The translations under genes were made by a program, and so were the position numbers. Of a stretch of 40,459 nt of DNA, positions 8,356-16,274 are shown piece after piece (the first letter of the stretch is position 1; each line of letters starts with the position of its first letter). The DNA lies in NCBI GenBank assembly GCA_944390365.1, contig CALXPW010000008.1, positions 1-40,459 on the forward strand. Direction: 5' to 3'. The notes beneath the pieces were generated by a model. That model was not told the DNA's origin, did no database searches, and was given only the letters and a program-made list of their open reading frames with translations. This stretch comes from an uncultured Clostridia bacterium. GTDB taxonomy: Bacteria > Bacillota > Clostridia > TANB77 > CAG-508.

Positions 8356-8397
8356 AAGAGAAATATTATACAAATAAACATATACAATATTTCTCTT
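8356..8397. other. 12-bp hairpin upstream of the DUF421 gene
   Basis: AAGAGAAATATT (8356-8367) and AATATTTCTCTT (8386-8397) pair perfectly around an 18-base loop. On the plus strand AAAAAAATTTTTTT follows, giving a terminator-like appearance, but no plus-strand gene lies upstream. It sits in the 341-base gene-free stretch 8290-8630. Confidence 0.45.
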
Positions 8398-8448
8398 TTA
8401 AAAAAATTTTTTTGAATAAATTATTTTTTTTAGTTCATAATAAGAGTA

Positions 8449-8578
8449 ATATCAAAGATTATTTTTTACTTTATTTATTATTCTTTGAAGTTCTTTAGAA
8501 TTTATATTTTTTATACTTTGTTTTGTTTTTTCTTATCTCTTTACAATAATATAGCAGTAGAAATAATCTTTGATATTG
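8449..8578. repeat. 16-bp inverted repeat enclosing about 98 bases
   Basis: AATATCAAAGATTATT (8449-8464) is perfectly complementary to AATAATCTTTGATATT (8563-8578). The interior is very AT-rich and shows no ORF or G-rich core. Together with the hairpin at 8356 this is all I can see in the gap 8290-8630. Confidence 0.55.
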
Positions 8579-8630
8579 ATTTTATTTTAGCTTTTAATCT
8601 GTTTAAATAGATTTAAGGAGGTTTTATACG

Positions 8631-8999
8631 ATGGAGAATAATCAAGCTCAAGCTAAAAATAATACTTCTACTGTATGGCAAGTTGTCGGAAGATTGATTA
8701 CAGCAGCCATTGTTCTTGGTATAACAGCATTTTTTACACCAGGTTTCCAAATTAGTAATATTTGGGCTTTAGCTGCAGCTGCAGTAGTTCTTACTATAAT
8801 AGATTATTTACTTACAAGATTTACTGGTCTTCACGCAAGTGCCTTTGGTAAAGGTTTTGTAGGATTTGTTTTAGCAGCAGTTGTATTATATATAACCCAA
8901 TATTTTGTTGCAGGATACACAATTTCTTGGTTAGCTGCAATAGTTGGTGCCTTAGTTTACGGTGTTGTTGACTACTTCTTGCCAGGTGAACAGTCATAA
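8631..8999 (+). CDS. Small holin-family-like integral membrane protein
   Basis: A 122-residue protein with a short polar N-terminus (about 1-17, rich in Asn/Gln/Lys) and four membrane helices separated by short turns. The pattern (GFQISNIWALAAAAVVLTIIDYLL, in two halves, then a second similar hairpin ending VDYFLPGEQS) resembles the 4-helix 'phage holin family 4' membrane proteins that are widespread in non-phage contexts. AAGGAGG at about 8616 gives a firm start. No endolysin or phage gene adjoins it, so a lysis role is not supported. Confidence 0.7.
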   Translation: MENNQAQAKNNTSTVWQVVGRLITAAIVLGITAFFTPGFQISNIWALAAAAVVLTIIDYLLTRFTGLHASAFGKGFVGFVLAAVVLYITQYFVAGYTISWLAAIVGALVYGVVDYFLPGEQS

Positions 9000-9009
9000 G
9001 GAAAATACT

Positions 9010-9101
9010 ATTTCAGCAAAAGGGGACGGGCTTAAATTGTAAAAAAAGGTAACATAATTAAAGCCTTTTTACAATTTAAGCCCGTCCCCTTTTGCTGAAA
9101 T
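9010..9101. repeat. Perfect 36-bp palindrome of the GGGGACGGGC family
   Basis: Bases 9010-9045 and 9066-9101 are exact inverted copies, separated by a 20-base loop (9046-9065). Each arm contains GGGGACGGGCTTAAATTG. The same sequence, slightly diverged, forms the outer arms around element copy B (17952-17980 and 18233-18262). It follows the holin-like gene by ten bases and may end transcription in both directions. Perfect arms imply recent origin or active correction. Confidence 0.85.
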
Positions 9102-9112
9102 TTTGCTTAATT

Positions 9113-9135
9113 TACTCCTCTTCCTCATCAAACTG
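9113..9135. repeat. 23-bp direct repeat, left copy (ABC gene 3'-end remnant or att-like)
   Basis: TACTCCTCTTCCTCATCAAA plus CTG matches 11948-11970 at 22 of 23 positions. Read on the minus strand it encodes QFDEEEE and a stop, the exact C-terminus of the ABC exporter gene that ends at 11947. It is either the left end of an insertion into that gene's 3' end or the last scrap of a lost paralogue. Confidence 0.7.
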
Positions 9136-9165
9136 TGTTGTGTATCTTCGAGGGAAGAAAATTTA

Positions 9166-10593
9166 TTATATAATATTATTTATTTCATTTATTATATTAT
9201 ATACTCTTGCATCATTATATGTTCCATTTTCAAAAAGCATATCTAAAAAATTAGTATCACTCGTAATGAACTGAATAATTTTTTTGCAAATAGAATTTTC
9301 AAATAATCCAAGCCAATTATAATAATCTATAGACATTTCTCCATCAATATAGTAGTTTACATTAATTTCTTCTTTTTTTAATTCATATGGAGAAAATCTT
9401 AATAGTAACTTAAATATTTCATATTTTTTTCCATTGTTATAATTTAAATTACACTTCTTATTATATTGATCAAATTGATTTTCTACTTTTCTTCCTGTCT
9501 TTCTATCATAATTTATTAATAATATTTTATTATAAACTGTTTCCTTATTTTCTAATAATAAATATTTATATTCATCATTATAAAAAATGTGTATAATTAT
9601 AAAATACAATACCAGAATAATATTATATATATTACTTAAGTCGATATTTTTTTCTATTAGATATTCTTTTATAGAAATATATTTTCTTAATACTTTCTTT
9701 ATGTGTCTAGAGTTATAAAACTCAATATTATTCAGAAATTTCACAATTTTTTTTGAATCCTCATGACTAATACTCATAATTGTAACAATAGCATCTTCAA
9801 AATTTTCTATATTTATATTATTGTTAATACTAAAATTAATAGGAAATATTTTTTCTAAATATTCATCTGCTTTATTAAAATCATTATTATATTTATTTTG
9901 CAATGCTAAAGTAACAGCTTTTTTATCTATTCCTATTATAAATATAATATTTTTATTTACAGATAATAATAATTTTATAGAAGATATTAAATTAATAATG
10001 TTTTCTGATTCACATCTATCCAAATCATCTAAAAATACAACTAATTTTTTGTTATTAAAAGTCATTTTACTATATTCTTCTTCGAATTCATTTATTTTTT
10101 CCCACAAGCATTTATTATCTTCTATCTTTTTTACTCTTTCTTCATCTAATTTTTGCACCTCATCTATAGCCTCTCCTGGCTTTATATTTATTATTCCTAA
10201 ATTAATGTCTATTCCTTTTGCCATGCTTTTTAATATACTATATCCTGTTTCTAGTATATTTTTTCCATTTTCCTTAAGCCTATTAATTTTCTTATTTTTA
10301 GTCATGAATTTTAACAATGAATATGGTAAATTATCATCTTTTTCATATTTCCAAGTATCAAACCATACTGTTTCAAATTCATTTTTAGGTAAGTTACTTT
10401 CTATTGTTTTCATTAAACAACTTTTACCAATTCCCCATAACCCATATATTGCAATTAAATTATTTTTTTCTAATAATTTTTTGTTATTTTCTAATTGTAA
10501 AAAATTACAAATTGCTATTGCTTTATCATAAGTTCCAAACATATCATTTCCACTATTTAATACTTTTATTTCTTCAATTAAACTTTCCTCCAT
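9166..10593 (-). CDS. KAP-family P-loop NTPase
   Basis: A 475-residue STAND/KAP-type NTPase. Visible motifs are Walker A YGLWGIGKS (about 50-58), the KAP signature VWFDTWKYEKDDNL (about 76-89), Walker B LVVFLDDLDRCE (about 184-195) and a following sensor-like stretch IIFIIGIDKKAV. KAP proteins often carry membrane helices between Walker A and B; here the only strongly hydrophobic segment is later (about 322-338, IILVLYFIIIHIFY). Family members are common in phage-defence and plasmid settings, but no effector domain is recognisable. AAGGAGA precedes the ATG at 10593. It follows the KilA-N gene on the same strand, within an AT-rich insert. Confidence 0.85.
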   Translation of the reverse strand: MEESLIEEIKVLNSGNDMFGTYDKAIAICNFLQLENNKKLLEKNNLIAIYGLWGIGKSCLMKTIESNLPKNEFETVWFDTWKYEKDDNLPYSLLKFMTKNKKINRLKENGKNILETGYSILKSMAKGIDINLGIINIKPGEAIDEVQKLDEERVKKIEDNKCLWEKINEFEEEYSKMTFNNKKLVVFLDDLDRCESENIINLISSIKLLLSVNKNIIFIIGIDKKAVTLALQNKYNNDFNKADEYLEKIFPINFSINNNINIENFEDAIVTIMSISHEDSKKIVKFLNNIEFYNSRHIKKVLRKYISIKEYLIEKNIDLSNIYNIILVLYFIIIHIFYNDEYKYLLLENKETVYNKILLINYDRKTGRKVENQFDQYNKKCNLNYNNGKKYEIFKLLLRFSPYELKKEEINVNYYIDGEMSIDYYNWLGLFENSICKKIIQFITSDTNFLDMLFENGTYNDARVYNIINEINNII

Positions 10594-10614
10594 TTACTTT
10601 CTCCTTGTCATATT

Positions 10615-11415
10615 TTATTTCAATAATTTTCTTTCATTATCTTTTGTTAATATTTTCATTTGTGATATTGCTATTTGATTTCATTTATATAATCTTTCAG
10701 ATTGCGACATTCCTTCATTTATAAATATTGAATTTGTATTTTCTAGATTTGCTAAACATATTAATTCATTTATACTTGCATAATCTCTTATATTTCCTTT
10801 TTGTTTTGGATTCTTTTCTCTCCATTCTTTTGCTGTCATTCCGAACAATGCCATATTTAATACATCAGCTTCTTCTGCATATACTAAATTCATTTGCTGA
10901 CTAGTTAATTCTTTAGGTATTAAATTGTTTTTTATTGCATCTGTGTGTATTCTATAATTTATTTTTGTTAATTCTCTCTTTGCGTCCCATCTTAGCTCTT
11001 TTTGTTCTTCTTGCTTTAATCTTTCAAATTCTTTAATTAAATATATTTTAAATTTTGGGCTAATCCACATTCCAAACTCAAAAGCTATATCCTTATGTGC
11101 ATAAGTTCCTCCATATCTTCCTGTTTTTGCAACTATTCCGATTGCATTTGTTTTATTTGACCACTCTTTAACGCTTATTTTATAACTATTTAATCCTGCT
11201 TGGCTTTTAATTATGGCGAATTCGCCATAATTAAAATTAGGATTATGTAATTCTTCCCATATACCTAAAAATTCAATTGTATTTCTATTTCGTAACCAAT
11301 CTGAAATAAAGAATTCGCCATCTTTTGATTTTAACATATCTGTCAAAGATATGTAATCTTCATTACCTTCGTTATAATAGTTTATTCTTGTATCTAAGAC
11401 TTCGAAATTTTTCAT
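10615..11415 (-). CDS. KilA-N domain protein with an in-frame TGA near its end
   Basis: KilA-N proteins are phage-type DNA-binding or antirepressor-like proteins. From the ATG at 11415 (AAAGGATG upstream) the frame reads DYISLTDMLKSKDGEFFISD, WLRNRNTIEFLGIWEELHNP, the signature GRYGGTYAHKDIAFEFGMWI, then a helical C-terminal part. The frame stops at TGA (10681-10683, after SERLYK, 244 aa). The same frame continues for 21 codons as NQIAISQMKILTKDNERKLL and a Lys, then TAA at 10615-10617, matching the tail usual for this family. TTA-to-TGA would explain the stop. It may be a slightly truncated functional protein or an early pseudogene. Conventional annotation would end at 10681. Confidence 0.85.
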
Positions 11416-11435
11416 AATACCACATCCTTTCGTTA

Positions 11436-11464
11436 ATTCTATCAAACATTTGTTTTGTTGTCAA
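11436..11464 (-). promoter_or_regulatory. Sigma-A promoter of the KilA-N/KAP unit
   Basis: On the minus strand TTGACA (11464-11459) and TAGAAT (11441-11436) are separated by 17 bases. It is placed about 21 bases before the KilA-N start, so the insert has its own promoter reading through both genes. Confidence 0.7.
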
Positions 11465-11626
11465 TAATATTATTTTATTTTTTAATTTTTTATATTTTAT
11501 TGAATAAATTTAACAATTAAATTTAATTTTCATCAAATTTATGATAAATTATTAGCATAATTCAATCTGGCAACGCAGTTTATATATAGATAACTCATAA
11601 ACAATAATTTGTATGGAGGAATTGCC

Positions 11627-11818
11627 ATGAGTACAATTAATAGGGTGCTACATCGAATAGCTGAAGAGAGTAATGGAAAAATGCGTATAGTAAAAGTCCC
11701 ACCAGAAAGGCGGCCAACTGCTGAAAGTCTAAAAAAATTAGACAGAGAAATCCAAGCACAACTTGATGCTAATGAAGCTATGCGTCACAGAAGTTATATC
11801 AACGCTAGTAAACAGTAG
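11627..11818 (+). CDS. Small hypothetical protein (63 aa)
   Basis: Begins MSTINRVLHRIAEESNG; the ATG at 11627 follows GGAGGAATTGCC, whereas a TTG at 11609 has no ribosome site. The product is hydrophilic and mainly helical, with VPPERRPTAESLKKLDREIQ as its core; no domain is recognised. Spot G+C is about 42% over 11701-11760, far above neighbouring genes, pointing to a foreign source. It is divergent from the KilA-N gene, lies inside the direct-repeat-bounded insert, and is closed by a strong terminator, so it is a single-gene unit. Function unknown. Confidence 0.6.
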   Translation: MSTINRVLHRIAEESNGKMRIVKVPPERRPTAESLKKLDREIQAQLDANEAMRHRSYINASKQ

Positions 11819-11826
11819 TTTCCATC

Positions 11827-11855
11827 AAAAAAGACGGGCACTCCCGTCTTTTTTT
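11827..11855 (+). terminator. Strong intrinsic terminator after the 63-aa gene
   Basis: A perfect 12-bp stem (AAAAAAGACGGG / CCCGTCTTTTTT) with a 4-base loop and a T-run, starting nine bases after the stop codon. Confidence 0.9.
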
Positions 11856-11946
11856 GGTGACAAGCAATTTTAGACTATTTACAATTGTTTGTCTAAAATA
11901 TATAATTGTTTATATATTCTAGGTTGGAAAAGAATAGCTGTTTTGA

Positions 11947-12879
11947 CTACTCTTCTTCCTCATCAAACTGGCTATTGTATAGGTCTGCATAGAATCCACC
12001 TTTTGCTAGAAGTTCTTCATGTGTTCCTTGCTCAACTATATCTCCTTGATTCATAACTAAAATCAAGTCAGAATTTTTAATAGTTGATAATCTATGTGCT
12101 ATTACAAAGCTTGTTCTTCCTTTCATAAGGTTATCCATTGCTGCTTGAATTTGTATTTCTGTTCTTGTATCTATCGAACTTGTTGCCTCATCAAGTATTA
12201 GTATTTTTGGGTCTGCCAAAATTACTCTCGCAATTGTAAGTAATTGTTTTTGTCCAGCTGAAATATTTGAAGATTCTTCGTTTATCATTGAATTATATCC
12301 ATTTGGTAATGTTTTAATATAGTGATGCACGTGGGCTGCTTTTGCTGCCTCTATTACCTCATCATCTGTTGCATCTTCTTTGCTATATTTAATGTTGTCT
12401 TTTACTGTACCTCCAAATAGCCAAGTATCTTGAAGTACCATACCAAACATTTTACGAAGTTCTCCTCTGTCAAAGTCTTTTATATTATGACCATCTACTA
12501 GTATTTCTCCATCTGTTACATCATAAAATCTCATAAGAAGTTTTACCATTGTAGTTTTTCCTGCACCAGTTGGTCCAACGATGGCAATTTTTTGTCCTTC
12601 TTTTACTTTTGCGCTAAAGTCTTTTATAATTATTTTATCTGGATTGTATCCAAATTTAACATGCTTAAATTCTACGTTTCCTTTTAATTTACTTGTGTCT
12701 ATGTTTCCTTTTGCGGTATTTACTTCTTCTGGTTCTTCTAGGAATTCAAATACTCTTTCTGCAGCTGCTACCATTGATTGTAGCATAGATGAAATTTGCG
12801 CAATTTGGTTAATTGGCCCGAGTAAATTGTTTGTTATATTGTATAAAACTTTGTATATTACCAACTGTAATTGTTCCAT
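11947..12879 (-). CDS. ABC exporter, ATPase half of a frameshifted gene
   Basis: C-terminal part of the second half-transporter of a heterodimeric type IV ABC exporter. Real homology begins at about 12816 (PINQIAQISSMLQSMVAAAE); the upstream codons of this ORF are a shadow of the other frame. It holds Walker A GPTGAGKTT, Q-loop VLQDTW, signature ISAGQKQ (degenerate against LSGGQ), Walker B ILILDEATSSID with the catalytic Glu, and H-loop IAHRLST. It therefore supplies the ATP-hydrolysing consensus site. Its C-terminus QFDEEEE is duplicated at 9113-9135. See the frameshift site at 12817-12819 for how it joins the preceding ORF. Confidence 0.88.
   Translation of the reverse strand: MEQLQLVIYKVLYNITNNLLGPINQIAQISSMLQSMVAAAERVFEFLEEPEEVNTAKGNIDTSKLKGNVEFKHVKFGYNPDKIIIKDFSAKVKEGQKIAIVGPTGAGKTTMVKLLMRFYDVTDGEILVDGHNIKDFDRGELRKMFGMVLQDTWLFGGTVKDNIKYSKEDATDDEVIEAAKAAHVHHYIKTLPNGYNSMINEESSNISAGQKQLLTIARVILADPKILILDEATSSIDTRTEIQIQAAMDNLMKGRTSFVIAHRLSTIKNSDLILVMNQGDIVEQGTHEELLAKGGFYADLYNSQFDEEEE
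11948..11970. repeat. 23-bp direct repeat, right copy (inside ABC gene 3' end)
   Basis: TACTCTTCTTCCTCATCAAA plus CTG, one mismatch from 9113-9135. It encodes the C-terminal QFDEEEE and stop of the ABC exporter. The pair brackets about 2.8 kb containing the KAP, KilA-N and 63-aa genes. Confidence 0.7.
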
Positions 12880-13777
12880 TTATTGCTAAATATCCACCAG
12901 CTACTGCAACTCCTACATATCCTACATTAGATATGAAGTTCATAACAGGGTGCATTAAACCAGATAGAAATTGTGATTTCCAAGCAGAATGATATAGTTC
13001 ATCATTTGCTTTGTCAAAAGTATTTGTTACTTTATCCTCTGCATTGAAAGCTTTTACTACGGTAAGTCCACCATAAATTTCTTCTACTTGACCATTTACG
13101 TGTCCTAAATATTCTTGTTGTCTACTAAAGTATTTTTGTGATTTTCCTACTATTATTCTTACAACAAAACCTGCTACAGGTAGTATTACTAATGATATAA
13201 GTGTCATCTGCCAACTAATTGAAAACATCATTATTAGTATTCCTATTATTGTACATATTGCTGTAATTATTTGTGTAATACTTTGGTTTAAGTTCATACT
13301 TAGTGTATCAATATCGTTTGTGATAATTGATAATACTTCACCATGAGTCTTTTTATCAAAATAATTCATAGGAAGTTTATTTATCTTTGCAGCTATATCA
13401 TTACGTATTCTATATGTAAGCTTTTGTGCTATTCCTGTCATTGTAAATCCTTGTACGAAGGAGAATATTGCGCTTAATAAATATAGTCCTAGAAGCATTA
13501 TTGCTATCTGTGCTATTTTTCCAAAGTCTATTCCACTTCCTCCAGATAATTTGCTTACAATCCCATTAAATATTTCTGTTGTAGCATTTCCTAGTATTTT
13601 TGGCCCTACAATAGTAAAAATAGTACTTCCTATTGCAAAGATTATTACTATTATCAATCCAATTTTGTATTTAGATAAATACGAATCGATTAACTTTTTG
13701 GTAGTCTTTTTAAAGTCTTTTGGCTTTTCTGTTGTTCCTTGACCTCTTCTCATAGGTCCTCCCATTGGTCCTGGCAT
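12809..13777 (-). CDS. ABC exporter, membrane half of the same frameshifted gene
   Basis: N-terminal part of the same gene: a short Gly/Pro/Met/Arg head (MPGPMGGPMRRGQGTTEK), then the six-helix transmembrane domain of an ABC exporter (helices from about residue 38, with MNYFDKKTHGEVLSIITNDI as coupling region). It ends prematurely at NIQSFIQYNKQFTRAN because of one extra base. Joined to the downstream ORF the product would be about 610 residues, the normal length. The ATG at 13777 directly follows the stop of the partner gene (GAATAGATG) with GGAGG inside the partner's last codons, so the two are translationally coupled. Confidence 0.88.
   Translation of the reverse strand: MPGPMGGPMRRGQGTTEKPKDFKKTTKKLIDSYLSKYKIGLIIVIIFAIGSTIFTIVGPKILGNATTEIFNGIVSKLSGGSGIDFGKIAQIAIMLLGLYLLSAIFSFVQGFTMTGIAQKLTYRIRNDIAAKINKLPMNYFDKKTHGEVLSIITNDIDTLSMNLNQSITQIITAICTIIGILIMMFSISWQMTLISLVILPVAGFVVRIIVGKSQKYFSRQQEYLGHVNGQVEEIYGGLTVVKAFNAEDKVTNTFDKANDELYHSAWKSQFLSGLMHPVMNFISNVGYVGVAVAGGYLAINGTITVGNIQSFIQYNKQFTRAN
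12817..12819 (-). other. Frameshift site in the ABC exporter gene
   Basis: On the minus strand the sequence ACTCGGGCCAATTAACC stops in frame. Removing one G of the GGG run gives Q-F-T-R-P-I-N-Q-I-A-Q, the conserved junction of this family. The cause could be a sequencing error, a true inactivating mutation, or slippage. Confidence 0.85.
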
Positions 13778-16126
13778 CTATTCTCCTCCTTTCCCATTTA
13801 ACTCTTCTTCAGATAATTGTGATAAAGCTATTTGTCTGTAGGTTTCATTATTTTGCATTAATTCTTCGTGTGTTCCCTGTCCTACTATTTTTCCTTCCTC
13901 TAATACAATTATCTTATCTGCATTTAATATAGTGCTAATTCTTTGTGCAACTATAATTACAGTCTTATTTTCTGTCTTCTCTGCTAAAGCTTCACGTAGT
14001 TTGCTATCTGTTTTAAAGTCTAATGCTGAGAAGCTATCATCAAAAATAAATATTTCTGGGTCTTTTGCTATTGCTCTTGCTATAGATAAACGTTGCTTTT
14101 GTCCACCAGATACGTTGCTTCCTCCTTGTGCAATTGGGTCTTGATATTTTTCTGGTTTACCATCAATAAATTCTTTTGCCTGAGCTATTTCAGCTGCTTT
14201 TTCCATTTGCTCATCTGACATAGAATCATCTGCATATTTAATATTTGATTCTATAGTTCCAGAGAATAGTACACCTTTTTGAGGTACAAAACCTATAATA
14301 TCTCTTAAATCTTTTTGTGCTACATCTTTAACATTAACACCATCTACTAAAAGCTCGCCCTCTGTTACATCATAAAATCTTGGTATTAAGTTTACTACTG
14401 TAGATTTACCACTACCTGTACTTCCAATTAGTGCTGTTGTTTTTCCAGGTTCTGCAGTAAAGTTTATATCTTCTAGGATTTCTGTATCGGCGTCAGGGTA
14501 TCTAAACGAAACATTTTTGAATTCTACTAATCCTTTTTTATTTGGTTCAAATCTCTTTGTTTCTTCTTTATCTTTTATGCTTGGCTCTGTATCTACTACC
14601 TCGTTAATACGTCTTGCAGATACTGCTGCTCTTGGAAGCATAATTGATATCATAGATATCATTAAGAATGCCATTACAATTTGCATTGTGTATTGGATAA
14701 ATGCCATCATATCTCCAACTTGTAAGGTTCCTGCGTCTACATTATGTGCTCCTACCCATACAATAAGTACTGTAATTGAGCTCATAATAAACATTAAAAG
14801 TGGCATCATCATTGACATTGCTCTGTTTACAAAAATGTTTGCTTTCATTAAGTCTTTATTCGAATTATCGAAACGCTTTTCTTCTTTCTTTTCTTTGTTG
14901 AAGGCTCTAATTACAGGAAGTCCTGTTAAAATTTCTCTCGATACTTGGTTTAGTTTATCAATTAAATCTTGTAATTTTTTAAATTTTGGCATTGCAACTA
15001 TAAATAATGTTCCAACAACAAATAAAATAGCAAGTATTGCTACACCTATAATCCATGCCATTGAGTTATCACTTGTAGTTAATACTTTTACAAATCCACC
15101 TATACCTATAATTGGTGCATATACAACAACTCTAAATAAAATTGCTATTAACATCTGTATTTGTTGAATGTCGTTTGTGCTACGTGTTATAAGAGATGCT
15201 GTTGAAAACTCTCTAAGCTCTGCTGTTGAAAAGCTTAGAACTTTTTTGAAAACTTTGTCTCTTAAAGTTTTTCCAAGTTTTGCAGCTACTCTTGATGAAC
15301 ATAGCATAATTGTTACTGCACATGTCATACTAATTAGTGCTATGCCTAGCATTTGAAGTCCAGACAATAGTATGTAATCGTTTTGTAGTTTATCTGTATC
15401 TACTCCCAAATCAATATATAACTGTTTTACAGCGCTAATACCTGCCTGCTCTTTTAATGAGTCTGACATCTGTGAAGTATAGTTAGTAAACTGTTCTAGC
15501 ACAACTGCTTGTTGTCCTTCTGGCATTTGCTCTAATAAATCCATTACATTCATATCTTCTAAATTAGTTTGCATTTGAGCCATAGTGTCTTCACTATTTT
15601 CACTTGTAGTTTGACTAGTTAAACTCTCGTTTTCTGATAATGCGCTACCTGCCATATTTCCAGACATGGCTTGCATAATTTGTTCTTTAATTTGATTTGC
15701 CGTTTCCTCACTTGTTATTGCACTATATTCTACAAGTGGAGAAATCATTAAGCCTTCTAAATTGCTTAATTGCTCTTCATCAAGATCTTTTAAAACATAT
15801 AAATTGTTTTCTTCTACATTGTATTCTTTTCCTAAGTATTTCTTTATAACCTTTTCTTGATGATGGTCTGGATTTTCTTCTACTAAATCATAGTTTTCTA
15901 GTATTTGCTCATCATCTTCTGTAAAGAATAAAAGTTCTTCCATAGCTTCTTCTGATACTACTTCTGGGACAGCTTCTTCTATTCCACCATACTGAATTCC
16001 GACATTAACAATTTTAGATGTATAATCTGGAAGTGCTAGGTCTGTTGCTGCTTGAACACATAGTAGAATAACTATTATAAGTACTGTAATCCACGAATTT
16101 TTAAGATTTTTTAATACTTTTAGCAT
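13778..16126 (-). CDS. ABC exporter half-transporter with large extracellular insert
   Basis: First subunit of the heterodimeric exporter (782 aa from the ATG at 16126, which follows AGAAGGAGG; upstream in-frame codons lack a ribosome site). Helix 1 (about 11-31) is followed by an acidic extracellular domain of about 220 residues, rich in Glu, Gln and Met, before helix 2 (about 245). The NBD has Walker A GSTGSGKS (568-575), signature VSGGQ (about 672-676), Walker B IFIFDD (692-697) with Asp in place of catalytic Glu, and Gln in place of the switch His (VAQRIST). This is the degenerate-site partner of the downstream ATPase. The substrate is unknown; such pairs usually export drugs, lipids or peptides. 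Confidence 0.9.
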   Translation of the reverse strand: MLKVLKNLKNSWITVLIIVILLCVQAATDLALPDYTSKIVNVGIQYGGIEEAVPEVVSEEAMEELLFFTEDDEQILENYDLVEENPDHHQEKVIKKYLGKEYNVEENNLYVLKDLDEEQLSNLEGLMISPLVEYSAITSEETANQIKEQIMQAMSGNMAGSALSENESLTSQTTSENSEDTMAQMQTNLEDMNVMDLLEQMPEGQQAVVLEQFTNYTSQMSDSLKEQAGISAVKQLYIDLGVDTDKLQNDYILLSGLQMLGIALISMTCAVTIMLCSSRVAAKLGKTLRDKVFKKVLSFSTAELREFSTASLITRSTNDIQQIQMLIAILFRVVVYAPIIGIGGFVKVLTTSDNSMAWIIGVAILAILFVVGTLFIVAMPKFKKLQDLIDKLNQVSREILTGLPVIRAFNKEKKEEKRFDNSNKDLMKANIFVNRAMSMMMPLLMFIMSSITVLIVWVGAHNVDAGTLQVGDMMAFIQYTMQIVMAFLMISMISIMLPRAAVSARRINEVVDTEPSIKDKEETKRFEPNKKGLVEFKNVSFRYPDADTEILEDINFTAEPGKTTALIGSTGSGKSTVVNLIPRFYDVTEGELLVDGVNVKDVAQKDLRDIIGFVPQKGVLFSGTIESNIKYADDSMSDEQMEKAAEIAQAKEFIDGKPEKYQDPIAQGGSNVSGGQKQRLSIARAIAKDPEIFIFDDSFSALDFKTDSKLREALAEKTENKTVIIVAQRISTILNADKIIVLEEGKIVGQGTHEELMQNNETYRQIALSQLSEEELNGKGGE

Positions 16127-16232
16127 ATTTCCTCCTTCTATTTTTTTATTATTGTTACAATAATATATTATATTGCTTTTTTTGTATGATGTCAATTAGT
16201 ATGGTAGCTTACTTTTGTGAATTTTTTGTGAA

Positions 16233-16265
16233 CTTAGCCCAAGGGGATTATCCTCTTGGGCTAAG
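16233..16265. other. Stable GC-rich hairpin between PIN and ABC genes
   Basis: CTTAGCCCAAGGGGA and TCCTCTTGGGCTAAG fold into a stem of about 14-15 bp with a short loop. It lies ten bases after the PIN gene stop. There is no clear U-run on the minus strand, so it is a probable but not classical terminator. Confidence 0.6.
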
Positions 16266-16274
16266 TAAATTATT

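Noticed and set aside
8631-8999. Holin-like protein as evidence of a prophage
   Set aside because: No endolysin, structural, terminase or integrase genes nearby; this membrane family is common outside phages.
10681-10683. TGA read as a sense codon in this organism
   Set aside because: The AbrB antitoxin ends with TGA directly before the PIN start, and the Trp codons checked are TGG. The KilA-N case is a local mutation.
11869-11898. TTTTAGAC/GTCTAAAA hairpin as a terminator of the ABC operon
   Set aside because: Only 8 bp with a long loop and no T-run in the right place.
16233-16265. Strong hairpin after the PIN gene as a classical intrinsic terminator
   Set aside because: The stem is excellent but no U-run follows on the minus strand; kept only as a hairpin.
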